In this document: positions 1-11,571 of the stretch, piece after piece
How positions within the stretch are numbered: the first letter of the stretch is position 1
How the letters are laid out: the number at the start of each line of letters is the position of its first letter
Assembly (NCBI RefSeq): GCF_040412425.1
Contig: NC_089795.1
Coordinates: 81,966,163 to 82,030,162 of the forward strand
Length of the DNA: 64,000 nt
DNA from: Macrobrachium rosenbergii
Lineage: Eukaryota; Arthropoda; Malacostraca; Decapoda; Palaemonidae
Reading direction: 5' to 3'
Notes under the pieces: model-generated
What the model was told of the DNA's origin: nothing
Database searches by the model: none
Seen by the model: the letters and a program-made list of their open reading frames with translations, nothing else
Program-made: the position numbers and the translations under genes

Positions 1-120
1 ATACCTAACCTAAGAAATGACGGTAACACATCTCCGCGTTCTTAACTCCTTCCTAAACTGAAATTCTACACCGCGATCTCTATTAGCAGATCGCTAGGAT
101 GATTTAGCATCAAAATTCCT

Positions 121-192
121 TGGAGATGCCGGGGATTGAACCCGGGACTTCTCACATGCGAAGCGAGCACTCTACCTCTGAGTTACACCCCC
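121..192 (-). tRNA. tRNA-Ala (anticodon CGC)
   Basis: Read on the minus strand, this 72-nt sequence folds as a complete cloverleaf. It has a 7-bp acceptor stem (two G:U pairs), T8-A9, a 4-bp D stem ACTC/GAGT, GG in the D loop, a 5-bp anticodon stem with loop TTCGCAT (anticodon CGC, decoding GCG alanine), a 5-nt variable region, and a CCGGG/CCCGG T stem with loop TTCAATC. The discriminator base is A and no CCA is encoded, as usual for eukaryotes. The D stem has A10:T25 where most animal tRNA-Ala genes have G:C, but pairing is kept. Box B (GGTTCAATCCC) is good; box A has an A where G is usual. No intron is seen. A recent tRNA pseudogene or SINE head cannot be excluded, but intact pairing in all arms favours a working gene. 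Confidence 0.72.
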
Positions 193-242
193 AGTGCCAT
201 TCTCTAACGCCACAGACAGTTCTGGCTCTTACCTGCCATCAA

Positions 243-244
<2 letters not shown>

Positions 245-296
<52 letters not shown>

Positions 297-302
297 ACTC
301 TC
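245..302. repeat. (CT)n microsatellite
   Basis: An interrupted CT array lies about 50 bp beyond the tRNA. The open frame running across it encodes only LSLSLS and is not a gene. Confidence 0.95.
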
Positions 303-399
303 TTGCTTTGTATTCAGAATCTATTCCCGGCTCTTTGTTTCATCGTCACTGTCATGATTTTGTATGCTAGAGTACATTCCTTTGTCCCAGTCATTTGTT

Positions 400-1735
400 T
401 AGGCAGATAACGTACATCTTTGCAAATCTTTTGCATCACTAAATTTTACTATATCTCGCTCCTATGCCGCAAAGTTATTGTTGTTGAACTTTTATATTGG
501 TTGCAATATCTCTGATTTTAATTTAAAAGACTGGTTATTCTGTTTATCTCTTGGCGTGCGATAGACGTATTGCGTGTAATTTTATAAATCGACTAAAGGC
601 GACTTTCATTCAGAAATCAAAATAGCCTTCGTTTAACATTTTGGTCTGATGATAATGTTAACTGGTTTGGTGCTTCCTTAATTACATAGTTTACTTTTTG
701 TTTTTCTAAGTGAGTGGTCAGACTTCATTATGTGGTATGTGTAAATTTTCGCACGCAGTTGTTCAGCCATCCACGAACATATATCATTCGTTGGAATTTT
801 TAATGATACTAGGATTTATCGGTGACAATACTGAACCAAAGTTTTGAAAGCTATTGTAGATTTTTTCTCCTGAACTGCACGGTCTGTCATTATCACTATC
901 AATAGCATTATCATTAGTAGTAATAATAACGACGAGAAGAGCAACAACGCTGACCTCCGCTAATACCGTTTCTACATATTACAGTCATTGAAATAACTGT
1001 CAGAAAACGAGTAATAAACGTTACGAGGAAAGCATTCGTTGTTATTGCCTTCACTTCTGACACGTCACCTGACAGCTGCTGTAATGGCAATATTCCAGCG
1101 ACTGAGCATTTATTAAGCGTCCAAAATTGACATTTTGCCTCAGAAGCCAGTGACCCACAAAGACAGCCCTTGGGTTTTCGAAAAGGGGAACAGATGGGTT
1201 TTAAAGAAGACTCGTGATGGAACTGCTGGACTGAACTAATAGCATTATAAAACGGTGTATCGACGTCAATAGTAATTGAATGGATAAAAGAACAATACAG
1301 ATTATTGTTTCTGCCATTTCATAATGATGAAAAGTTAATTCAGAAATTACTTTATATTTAAGTAAATCACCTAATGCATTAGCTAAATATTCATTGACGA
1401 AATAAGATAAAGGATTTTGTGAATCATTCTCTTAGGTATTAAACATGACAAAAGCAGTCGTCGTAGATATGCCTCAATGCATAAACATAAGATACACAAT
1501 ATCTCCTATAAAAACGGAATATAAAATGCCAGATATTTTTTTCGTTTATGCTTAAAGATTAACAGAAAGACACACGAAATCATTATTATAAAAACCTTAA
1601 CTGCATTCTACTTGGGAAAATAAATGCCGACTATCTCATCTCACAAATCTTGGTTTTATTGAGCAGCTGTGATGTGGATCATCAGTTCATTTATCGGACC
1701 ATTTTCACACAGATCTTGGTTCATGTAGGTCCTGG
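400..1735. other. AT-rich sequence, nothing recognised
   Basis: No long open frame, RNA gene, tandem array or recognisable interspersed repeat was seen here. It is presumably intergenic or intronic. Confidence 0.5.
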
Positions 1736-1740
1736 TTCTT

Positions 1741-2082
1741 TAGTTTTCTGTAAAAGATAACTATTGAGATGGCTATTTGTTTGTCCGTTCGCCCTCAGAT
1801 CTTAAAAGCTAGTGAGGCTAGAGGGCTGCAAATTGGTATGTTGATCATCCACCAGGCAATCATCAAACCTAATTGCAACCCTCTAGCCTCAGTAGTTTTT
1901 ACTTTATTTAAGGTTAAAGCTAGCCATGATCGTGCGTCTGGCACCTCTATAGGTACAAACAACACATGCCACCACCGGGCCGTGGCTGACAGTTTCGTGG
2001 GATGTGGCTGAGTTTCATACAGCATTATACGCTGTACAAAAACTCGATTGCCCCGAAGAAGCTTCGACGCATTTTTTACTTG
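1741..2082 (+). mobile_element. Family A multi-hairpin element, copy 1
   Basis: This copy begins with the AGTTTTCTG hairpin. It carries the central long inverted repeat (arms around GAGGCTAGAGGGCTGCAA and its complement) and ends with a GAAGAAGCTTC-type hairpin followed by ATTTTTTACTTG. It lacks the CCACCGAAA/TTTCGGTGG hairpin, so it belongs to the shorter subfamily with copies 4 and 5. It has no coding capacity. Open frames on both strands inside it arise from the palindrome. Confidence 0.85.
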
Positions 2083-2084
2083 TC

Positions 2085-3620
2085 AATTGTTAAGGAGGAA
2101 TTAGCCGGGCAAGTGTGATCCCCCATACATAGACCACTTCGCTGTTGTTAAAGATTATGGAAAAGAGCAAATAATGAGACGATAACAAAATCACTGAACC
2201 AAATGATCCGTGTCATAAACTCCTAAGCTGTATTGAGCAGCGTACAAAGGTTAATACCTTCTCGCACAAAACATTTATATTGCAAATCACATTATTCACA
2301 TTTTTCAAACGTTCCAGCTTGACTCCTACCTTATCATCCCTCAATAAAGAAAAAAGTTGATTCCTGTCTCAAAAATGAAGCAAAACGAATATTAGACAGG
2401 CTGTGATTTCCCCTATACATTTTTTTTCTTGTGCTCAACATACACCAAGAGAATGATTGTTCTATTATACCTTAATCTCGCTTTTCACCTTTCCGACCCT
2501 GCTACGCAATGTTACATGCATGAGATCCCTCACGTTTATTGCACATTCTAACACCGCTTGGTATTTTGCAATGCAGACTCGGTAATCCAGCGCTCAATCT
2601 CTTTTATCTGGGTTTGGCTCTAACCTTAAGTCTGTTTGATTATTTCATCTTTTTTACCAGTTGCATTGCCATTAAATATTATGAACGAGTTTATATTTAA
2701 TCTTAAAAGGAAACCTTGCGTTGTCAAAGCCCAGTCCCTTCAATTTCAATTGTGATCGGAAAGAGAGATGGAAACTGTGGGGAAATTGTAGGTAAGGGCA
2801 AGGACTCAATGTTTTTTTCCTCCTCTACTTTTTATCAAATTTATCCGTGAATGGTCTCCATTGTCTAAATTCATTCACGTTGATGTTGGCTACGATTTGC
2901 GGATGTATCCCTCTCAACTGAGCAGAGGTGATCTACGGTCAGCGAGCGACAATTCGTACGAATGACAATCGACAATTCCCGCAGGGCTTCGCACAGGTAA
3001 TCGCAATGTGAGAGATTAAACTCTCGGGTGTTTGCATATCAACGGACGCCGTTACAAAGCGAGGCTATTCCGGCAATAAATGTCCCTCTGGGGAACATTA
3101 TCGCATTGACAAAACGACCCCCCACCTCCCCGTTCCCCCCCTAATCATCAGGACATAAATACTGTGTGCAGACGCTTGTGTCCGAATGGGGAAATCGGCC
3201 GTATAATTTTCGAATGCCATTTCATTATACCTGAGCCAGATGATCAGTCATTCATTATAACTCCCATTCTCCCCATACCCGACACCCCACTTATAACGCC
3301 AAAATGGATGTAGTGGGTCGTTGTCATTTGCGGAATAACGGGATGTCAAATAAACCGTAATTCACAAGCATCGCATCGTTCAAATGAATTTGGCCGATAA
3401 TTCATTCGGCTGAGGATTTACTCACCTAACCCTACCTCAACCCCCGAATAATGAAAGTGATAGAATCGAATTTTAGTGTATTGTTAATGCAGAGAGGAAA
3501 TGTGGTGTCTTTTTTTTAAAACCTTCTGAAGACTCTCAATTCATCATGAACGAGTGCTTTCATTCACGTCCAGAAATAGCTACAAACATTTACGTATATT
3601 GTCGTCTCTTCACACTGGAT
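2085..3620. other. Low-repeat stretch, unassigned
   Basis: No genes were recognised. From about 2880 to 3420 the base composition is more balanced than the surroundings and microsatellites are absent. That is the kind of stretch where a conserved non-coding element could sit, but I see no specific motif that proves it. Confidence 0.4.
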
Positions 3621-3621
3621 G

Positions 3622-3669
<48 letters not shown>
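3622..3669. repeat. (GA)n microsatellite
   Basis: A GA array of about 23 units interrupted only at its edges. Translated frames read RERERE and are not real proteins. Confidence 0.95.
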
Positions 3670-3876
3670 ATGATGATGTATACATATTTCTGTATACAGA
3701 GCAACTCCTTTTCATCATCAGTGATATTGCATTGTTACGCATCATCGTCCCATCCACTTCATGAATATCATCTGACTGCTCATAATTTGCATATATATTC
3801 AGGTATTCGAATTACTTTTAATAAACTTAAATACGAAGATTGGTTTGAATATTACATTTCCTCTTGGCGTATTTAC

Positions 3877-3878
<2 letters not shown>

Positions 3879-3956
<78 letters not shown>
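3879..3956. repeat. (CT)n microsatellite
   Basis: A nearly pure CT array of about 38 units. It lies about 210 bp from a GA array, so the two could pair as an inverted repeat. Confidence 0.95.
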
Positions 3957-3959
<3 letters not shown>

Positions 3960-3961
<2 letters not shown>

Positions 3962-5505
3962 TATGCTTTTACTTGTGCCTGTGACTTGCCTTTGTAAGAA
4001 GGGGAAGTCTGCCCTTACCAACACTCTATTCGAACTTACAAAACTTTCAAACAGGATTATTGTTTGGACAATATGCCTTCCTTGCATTGACTTCATAAAA
4101 ACTATTTCACACCCGATTAAATGTCGTTACGAAATTCTGGTTTTCAAATTATTTGTCTAACTTGTTTTTCAAATTACTTGTTTTTACCTGCTTTTAACAA
4201 CCCACCCACTAAGACCTCCATCCGAATCGCTATGTCTGAAATCACCAGACTGAAGGCCTTTGTAAAGAGACAGTGAGAAGAATTTCCATATACTCCTCTC
4301 TGTCATACTGTTCAGAATAACACATGCCATTTTTAATTTTGAGTATGCGTTTGCCAAACAAATTTCCGATATAGAAAATCCCTCCGTCTAATCTGACATT
4401 GTTTTGTCAATGATAATTCTCTTTCTGTAAAAACTCTAACACACTGAGTGATGCTATGATTGAATGCTATAAGGTTCCAGGCTTTTCTGAATTCTTGCTT
4501 GATTTAATTTTGCAGCGGTGTAGAAAAAATAAATATGGGCTAACTGGTGCAGTGTTGGTAAGATGCCAAAGGTTGCCAGAAAACGAGATCGTGTGCCTAG
4601 GCTTTTAGTGTCCCGCGAGAGAATTGTCTTTTCATTAATAAAAAAAAAATATGAGAAAATTACAGTATTACTTCGTCGCTTAGAAAAGAAACACCGAATA
4701 AAAGATATTTCCCCGTGAATGTTACATAATATAAATTTAAATTCAAATTGGAGTAACTGTCCTTCGTGAATAAACAGTGGTTGATTATTTCTTAAGCTAA
4801 GCATGTTTTCCAGACTGATCTTTTTTTAACGAACCTACATCCAGAGTGGGCACATCCTGTGTATATCATAAAGATTTTTCTTTAAAATTATTTGTTAGGT
4901 TCATACCTAAAGGTTTAGAGAATTTACACAAAAATAGCTTGACGGAAATAATTTAACATTAATGGTAATATCTTCGATGACCATCTTGAATGCAAGGGCA
5001 TCGGGCTATCAACTTAATCCTAATATTCTAAAATTACGAGCACTCAGCAGACCTTAGGAGTTCGGTGTGAGCGGTAATGAGTTACGAAGCAGTCAGATGA
5101 AACAACACTGCGATAAATTCCAGCCGGCTTTTTCTATGTATCTAAATTGTTTTCATTCATATTCAAACAGTTGAATTTTAGTGAAATTATCCCACGCCGC
5201 CTCTGTCTAACCCTTTTCTGAACTGTAATAAAATTGCCTTTAAAGCGGTTTTCCATTATCTTTTATCTTTGCTCTAGTTTTTACTTGAAGAATCTGCAAG
5301 ACCGCGAGATAAATAAGCATGTGGGAATAAAAAAGAGAGTAAAAGCTTTCCTCGAAATAAGTGGTATGCAAATTCACTGTTTCCATATGGGCTTGAATCT
5401 AGCCTCCTGACTATTCAGCCTACAGCGGGAATGAAAAAAGGAACAGTGTAACACAGAGGCAATTAAACTGAATTGCTGAATTATTCATCTGTAAAAAGAA
5501 TCAGG
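3960..5505. other. AT-rich sequence, nothing recognised
   Basis: A minus-strand frame of 116 codons lies at 4454-4804. Its translation matches nothing I know and it has no neighbouring exon-like signals. I treat it as a chance open frame. Confidence 0.4.
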
Positions 5506-5507
5506 GA

Positions 5508-5703
5508 AATAAAAATATATTCCGTGCCCACTCTCACATTCGAATGTATGCATAATTAGACATGCGCTCACGCACTCACAATATATACACACACACACAT
5601 GTATATATGTGTGTGTCTGTGTGTGTGTATTGTGTGTGCGTGTGCGTATATATAATTATGCATATATTCGAATGTGAGAGTGAGCATGGAATATATTTTT
5701 ATT
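5508..5703. repeat. Near-perfect ~196 bp palindrome (fold-back)
   Basis: The left arm runs AATAAAAATATATTCC, CACTCTCACATTCGAATG, TGCATAATTA, then CA-rich sequence to about 5605. The right arm is its reverse complement, with only scattered mismatches, back to ATATATTTTTATT at 5703. There is essentially no loop. The CA and GT tracts in the middle are the two sides of the same palindrome, not independent microsatellites. No clear target duplication was found, so a transposon origin is inferred only from shape. Confidence 0.85.
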
Positions 5704-5882
5704 ACAAACCCAAGACATTGAATTTTGCCTCTTTTGATCATTAAACTGAATCTATTTTTTTTTTTAGTTACTTGTACACACAGACACACACAGCAGCAGC
5801 AGAGACGTTACTGGCAACTGTAGTTTGGAATAAGAATTTATTTATAATAAGGTTCACTACTGAGCTTTATTATAACTGATTA

Positions 5883-5883
<1 letters not shown>

Positions 5884-5914
<31 letters not shown>
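5884..5914. repeat. (ATT)n microsatellite
   Basis: A short trinucleotide array of about ten units. Confidence 0.9.
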
Positions 5915-5919
5915 CTACC

Positions 5920-6930
5920 TGTCCCCCACTAGCTGTCGGCCTAAGAAACAGGAGATCAGCGCCGGCCCTATGAGCCTACACGGGACCAGGAGGACTTTAA
6001 GTTAATTAATATTCATGTACTAAGACGCCTTATGCACAAAAAAAAAACATCTTAAGAAAGAGACAAATGAAGCAGACACAAAGGCAATACCCTCAAAAAG
6101 AACGTTTTCTGACATATTTAAACACTTGCTGTGAGATTTTGCACCTCGCAATCGACAATAGACACCTATTTTTTAAACTGGTGTCAAACAGAAGTCAACC
6201 ACGTTCTAAGGAACACTTACTCACAGATTTCAGAGCTGCTTTTGGGTCCTGTTCGTTAAAAGAAAAATATCTCAATCAGTCCCTAATGATGGAACTGCTC
6301 TCCAGAGACAAATGGTGGTGGAAATGGGTTGTCCGGTTGCCATGGCAACGCCAATCGAGGACAATGTTGCTCTCTTAATGAAAGGCATTTGTCACCAAGG
6401 CATGTTCACGAAGTTTTTACTGATAGGCAACAGAAGTTTGGAGGAGAAACAAGCTGTCATTGTTAACTGCTTGATCTGCTGATTAAAACGTTTGCGTAAT
6501 GTACAGGAAGCTATCAAAATATGACAATAGATATTTGAACGATGGTAATTAAATATCACAAATTTCGAAGAGACAAAGAATTACCCGAGACTGTACATTA
6601 GTCTACAGAGATTAAACAAAAGGATTTATGAATTTATCTTGTCAAACCAATTATTCTGAGCAAGCAATTGTACGAGATAGACAGATAAAGCTTTTGCTGC
6701 TGCCAACTTCGTCACTCTGGAGACACCTGTCGATAGGAATAGAAAGCTAACAGTTTATTAGATTACAGATGGAACACGCACAATAATGTTGAGCTAACCT
6801 TTATATAAACACACACACATATAAATACGTGTGTGCATGTGTATAGAGATACATTTTCATGAAGGTATTCAAAAAACGTATGTATTTATCTGTGTACGGA
6901 GTTTCTATAAAAACAAATTATCTATGAAAA
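5920..6930. other. Mostly unique sequence with one frame of unclear status
   Basis: A 103-codon plus-strand frame at 6067-6378 has fairly ordinary amino-acid composition but no recognised domain and no splice context that I can defend. Its end overlaps the X-box palindrome listed separately. No repeats other than short CA tracts at 6809-6840 were seen. Confidence 0.35.
6336..6355. promoter_or_regulatory. RFX-type X-box palindrome followed by CCAAT
   Basis: GTTGCCATGGCAAC at 6336-6349 is a perfect palindromic match to the X-box bound by RFX factors (GTHNYY, AT, RRNAAC). A CCAAT pentamer starts two bases after it, at 6351. In animals this combination marks promoters of ciliary and some other genes. 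No transcription start or downstream gene is visible here, so function is inferred only from the motif. Confidence 0.4.
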
Positions 6931-6931
6931 T

Positions 6932-6932
<1 letters not shown>

Positions 6933-7005
<73 letters not shown>
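6933..7005. repeat. (TA)n microsatellite
   Basis: A pure TA array of about 36 units bounded by GGATAT and ATATCC, which makes the whole array self-complementary. Confidence 0.97.
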
Positions 7006-7007
<2 letters not shown>

Positions 7008-7391
7008 ATAAATAAGAACGTGAAAATTTTCGTTTGCAGTTTGCACTCGACGGAATAAGGTAGAGCAGGCGTCATCGGGTGTGCCGTGAATTTGGCAGAA
7101 TGGCCAAAGTTTTCCAATACAGGGCTTCCTGCACTGCAACAGGTGAATTTTACCGAGTTCCACCGAGCACTCGTGATTCTCATTTTCCCAAAAGAGGGTC
7201 GTCTTAGGTTTTCATCAAGAAATAGTTATCCTTGCACATATGAACTTTAATTTCTAGCAATGTTTCAATTCAAGTTCTGAAGCTTCTTAAACACACAGAG
7301 AGCTAACCCCGCTGTACTGAATCTGTTTTATTTGTTACACACGTTGTGATTTTTAAAGGAATCTTTCCTGAGCTCTAGAATTAGATTTTCA

Positions 7392-7735
7392 GTTTTCTGT
7401 AAAAGAAAACTCCGCATTTTATTCTGTCCGCCCTCAGATCTAAAAAACTACTGAGGCTAGATGGCTGCAAATTCGTATGTTGATCATCCGCCCTCCAATT
7501 ATCAAACAGACCAAATTGCAGCCCTCTAGCCTCAGTACTTTTTATTGTATTTAAGGTTAAAGTTAGCCATAATCGTGCTTCTGGCAACTGTATAGGATAT
7601 CCACCACCAGGCCGTTGTTAAAGTTTCACGGGTCGCGGCTCATACAGCATTATACCGAGACCACCGACAGATAGATCTATTTTCAGTGGCCTTGATTATA
7701 CGATGTACAGAAAACTTCGGTGCATTTTTTACTTG
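7392..7735 (+). mobile_element. Family A multi-hairpin element, copy 2
   Basis: This copy has the 5' AGTTTTCTGTAAAAGAAAACT hairpin, the central inverted repeat, the ACCACC...GGTGG-type stem-loops and the terminal ATTTTTTACTTG. It has the CCACCGA/TCAGTGG hairpin of the longer subfamily, although that stem and the final GCGCCGAAG stem are eroded. It is non-coding. Confidence 0.85.
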
Positions 7736-7817
7736 TTCTTATATGCAATGCAAATGGGGAATTTTTACATGGCGGAATCGAATGCAGTACACAGTTGCTG
7801 AATAAGAGTGAACATTG

Positions 7818-7945
7818 ACCACTGTGTGATATATCTTAACTATTGTTTGATTTATCTTCACTATCGTGTGATATATCTCAACTAATGTTTGATTTGTCTT
7901 CACTACCGTGTGATATATCTTCACTGCTGTGCGATATATCTTTAG
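7818..7945. repeat. ~20/40 bp minisatellite
   Basis: Alternating units of the type GTGTGATATATCTTCACT and GTTTGATTTATCTTCACT are repeated about six times. A 61-codon minus-strand frame across it is a by-product. Confidence 0.8.
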
Positions 7946-8232
7946 TAATTCACAATTCTCTTTCCTCTTTTTTTCTTTTTCTCGTATATGAATAATTCTT
8001 ATGAGAAAAGCTGTTTTGAATTTGAAGGCTTACATATTTCGAATAATGGTAACAAAAATTATCAAATGCACACCTTCGGCAAGTTTTTAAAGAAAGTCAC
8101 ATTTCTTTGATGGTAACGTCTGGAATCTCCATAAGATTCCCCACCATAATCACTCCTATCAAAATTTAACTTTTTTTTACCATTGATCTTTACGGTGAGG
8201 GACGGCATCTGCCCAACTCTGTTCTCTTTTTC

Positions 8233-8400
8233 TCATCCCTTGTTGAGTTACCGGATAAGCATTCGCCTGACAAGTTTGGAGAGGGTTCGAACCCACGATT
8301 TAGAGTTGACTATAAAATCCACTGTTAACCATGGGCAAAAGATCGAGTTGATTTTAATTGGTCTCAACCGAGTATGAAGACAGGCTGAGAGAGAGAAATC
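8233..8400 (+). mobile_element. tRNA-like SINE head
   Basis: GAGTTACCGGATAAGC is followed about 30 bp later by a perfect B-box core GGTTCGAACCC (8283-8293). This has the spacing and look of a pol III tRNA-derived promoter with a degenerate A box. The following ~100 bp would be the SINE body. It does not fold into a complete tRNA. Confidence 0.4.
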
Positions 8401-8616
8401 TCGGTTGTCGGCGAGCAGCTTTTCATCAAACTTAACACCATCACGTTTCGCCTAAGCTTAAATTTGAGCTGTTCGTCCGTTAATTTGCTTCATATTACGC
8501 CTCTTTAGAAATCACCAGCCAACGTCTGTTCAGTGGGACGAAAATAAGGCACTCCACCATCGTACTGATGATGTTGGAATCAAAATAATTGATGAATTTC
8601 TATGACATACTCTAAC

Positions 8617-8827
8617 CAGTGATTCTTAACCTGGGGTCCCTGTACCCACAAGGGGTACGAAACCTTAAACCTGGGGGTACGAGACATGATAGCCAGTGCC
8701 ATGGTACTGTATATTTACTGTATATTTAACATACGTTTGTATTGTATTTATACTGGATGGGGTTACGAGAAAATTTTCTGAGGTATCAAGGGGTACGGCC
8801 ACTCGAAAAAAAGTTAAGAACCGACAG
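8617..8827. mobile_element. hAT-like non-autonomous element (diverged)
   Basis: The left end CAGTGATTCTTAACC and the right end GTTAAGAACCGACAG are imperfect inverted repeats of the CAGTGGTTCTTAACC type, also seen at 28450-28784. The interior is short, with repeated GGGGTAC motifs and no coding sequence. No clean 8 bp target duplication survives, so this is an old copy. Confidence 0.5.
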
Positions 8828-8869
8828 CGCGAAACCTGACAGCCACATCACTACAACAGCTCGAACTAA

Positions 8870-9316
8870 AGGAACAACAACAATCTAACATAAAAAGAAC
8901 AACAACATTAACATAAACAATCCATGGAAGTGGAAATCATCTCCCGAAAAGACTTCAGTCGTCTACCACTTCAGATCAAGAAGAGCAACGTACCTTCTGT
9001 TTTATGTTTTTTTCTTCAAGTAAATTTTTGTTCATCAAATATTATTTGTATTAGGACTTGATTGTGAATAGTTATGTAACCACTTTTTTCCTTATAGTAA
9101 GTTCCTTTTTATTTTTATAATCTTATAGGATTATGTTATTTGTACTTGATATTTTATTTTTCTTGTTAATAATTTTTTTTTCTGTATAGGCCATGTACTT
9201 GCAAGAACAGAGATTACTGTTTACTTTGTATATTTTGTATTATGTCACGTTGTGGTCAAATTTGTACTAATTATTGTATACTTTTGTCAATAAAATAACT
9301 AACTACCTAACTAGGA
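8870..9316 (+). mobile_element. Possible 3' end of a non-LTR retrotransposon
   Basis: The segment is T-rich and ends TCAATAAAATAACTAACTACC, a polyadenylation-like signal followed by a short (AACTA)-type tail, as many LINE 3' ends have. There is no reverse transcriptase frame. This is tentative, and an ordinary 3' UTR fragment is an alternative. Confidence 0.25.
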
Positions 9317-9319
9317 AGA

Positions 9320-10190
9320 CAAACCCCTGACATTCATTCGCCTCACATCCAGGGTAATGACGACCACTCATCGACAGCAACGACGCTAATGACTATTCAC
9401 ACAAGAGGAAGGAAGCTCCCTGATTTCCCATCAGATGAGCTGACTACTAAGCAATTGTCTCGTCCTACGGAATGACTATCGGCTGCAGCAATCACTGCTT
9501 TACTGCGATGCCATTAAAACTTGATTGGCTAATACGGCACGGGGTTAATGTCCCCCTCTCACATATAAATGGGGATTACGTTGCTTTTTATTTTCTTATT
9601 CGAATTTGTAGGCGTACGAAGCGCTGTAGGAAAATAAAAACAACTGAACTGTAAAATTACCAAGATACAAATTCTGTAGAATATATTTTTTTAATGCATG
9701 TGAATTTGCGTCTGATTTATCTAAAATCTTCACATTTGCATATCACAGTATGTGTCAAAACATGCTTCTGGCCATACAATTAATATCGCAGTTATTAAAA
9801 AGTAGCGTCACCGCTGATCTAGGATCGTACTCAGGAAGTTACCACGAACAGAGATTAATGACAGTTAAAATTAATAATATTTTCCCCTCCGTCCTGATGT
9901 AAATTAAACTAAAGGGGCACCTTCGCTCTTTTATGCTTTATTCATACAATTTTCTCAGTTTCATTTTCAACCGGTTTGCAGGTTAATTAAATGTGAAGTA
10001 AGTGAAAGGTCCATTGAAAAGTACTCTTCATAAATGAAATCAGGGTAAGGTTGCGTGTGAATGAGTAAAAGTAATTAGTGATCATATTAATTCAGTAACT
10101 GAATACGAGATACAGGAACTAAATGAAACTGCAAATAAAACACTAAGGTAATCAACGCCAGAATTACCCAGAGAATTAGATAATAAATTA
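9320..10190. other. Unassigned sequence
   Basis: No repeats or genes were recognised. Short open frames here show no family resemblance. Confidence 0.4.
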
Positions 10191-10199
10191 CTGTTTGAG

Positions 10200-10590
10200 C
10201 AATAATAAAATTCAGACAGCAAAACAGAGCAGAAACAATGGGAATAGGAAGAGTAAACGGAGTAGAAACAATGGGAATAAGAGTAAAAAGAGCAGAAACA
10301 AAGGGAATAGGATGAGTAAAAGGAGTAGAAACAATGGGAATAGGAAGAGTAAAATGAGCAGAGACAATGGGAATAGGAAGAGTAAAAGGAGCAGAAACAA
10401 TGGGAATGGGAAGAGTAAAAGGAACCGAAACAATGGCAATAAGAAGGGTAAGAGGAGCAAAAACAGTGGGGATAAGAAGAGTAAAAGGAGCAGAAACAAT
10501 GGGAATAAGAAGAGTAAAAGGAGCAGAAACGTTGGGAACAGGGAGAGTAAAAAGAGCAAAAACAATGGGAACTGGAAGAGTCTGAGGTCT
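10200..10590. repeat. 33 bp minisatellite (about 12 units)
   Basis: The unit reads approximately ACAATGGGAATAGGAAGAG then TAAAAGGAGCAGAA, and some units are a few bases shorter. Because 33 is divisible by three, several frames stay open on both strands (for example RNNGNRKSKRS on the plus strand and runs of leucine, phenylalanine and proline on the minus strand). The purine-rich plus strand and equal openness of several frames argue for a satellite, not a gene. Confidence 0.85.
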
Positions 10591-10599
10591 AATGTACGA

Positions 10600-11440
10600 C
10601 CAGAAATTAGAAGATAAGAAATTGCAACTAGGCCTGTCCCAATACTTCATACTAAAACATTTGCATTTTTCTAATCTAAATGAACTTCCTTCCTTTACTC
10701 TTACCTAATCCTTAACATTTTGCAGCAGCTTTAGTTGTAAACTGCAATAAAAAGGAGAGATTAAATGTGGTTACGTCAATAAAACTTATTCGATAAGTTG
10801 GCCAAGGAAACCTTGCGTGTAATCTAGAAGTTAAAGGCAACTCTAGTCAAAGACAGCTGACACTGAAGAAAGTGTTAAGCAGTAATCCTATACACTTGAA
10901 CAAACACACGAAATGGAGCCGCCTGGTCAGTCAAATGCTGATTCTGATCATGTTACCTTCGGTGTCAACGTTCGTCTGTTTCAGTGCTTGTACTTCAGAA
11001 ATGTGCCGTCTCGAATGGCATTTGCAGTGCAATTGGTATTAAGAGATAATTTTCTTATTATTATTTGGTTAAATCAAGTTCCCATGGCTATTATGAAATT
11101 CCCAGAGGTCTGTGGCATTTAATACAAACGTTCTTCAAACATAATTATAAACATGAAAATACAGTGTATGCATAATTAGCTATCATAAAAAAACTCTGGA
11201 AAACTAAAAGAGAAAAATAGGTAAGACCTTTCCCCCCACATCCTGCCAGTCACGTCGTGTGTGGCCCTTGCTACGTCAAGTTCGCAAATTATTCCTCCCT
11301 GAAAAAAAAGGTTGAAAACCCATACGTATATATATTTTTTAATCCAATGGGTTTATCGAATCAATTCATTAAACTGGATTAAAATATTAAGAAATAATCG
11401 TGCATGTTTGTACACAAACAGTATGTATATACTAGATTAT
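10600..11440. other. Unassigned sequence
   Basis: AT-rich sequence with no gene or repeat family recognised. Confidence 0.4.
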
Positions 11441-11445
11441 GTTTG

Positions 11446-11446
<1 letters not shown>

Positions 11447-11514
<68 letters not shown>

Positions 11515-11571
11515 TTCTGTGTGTGTTTACTACAGACCGTATATTTATAATCATATATATATATATATATA

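Noticed and set aside
2840..2880. GTGAAT...ATTCAC short hairpin
   Set aside because: A six-base stem with a long loop is expected by chance.
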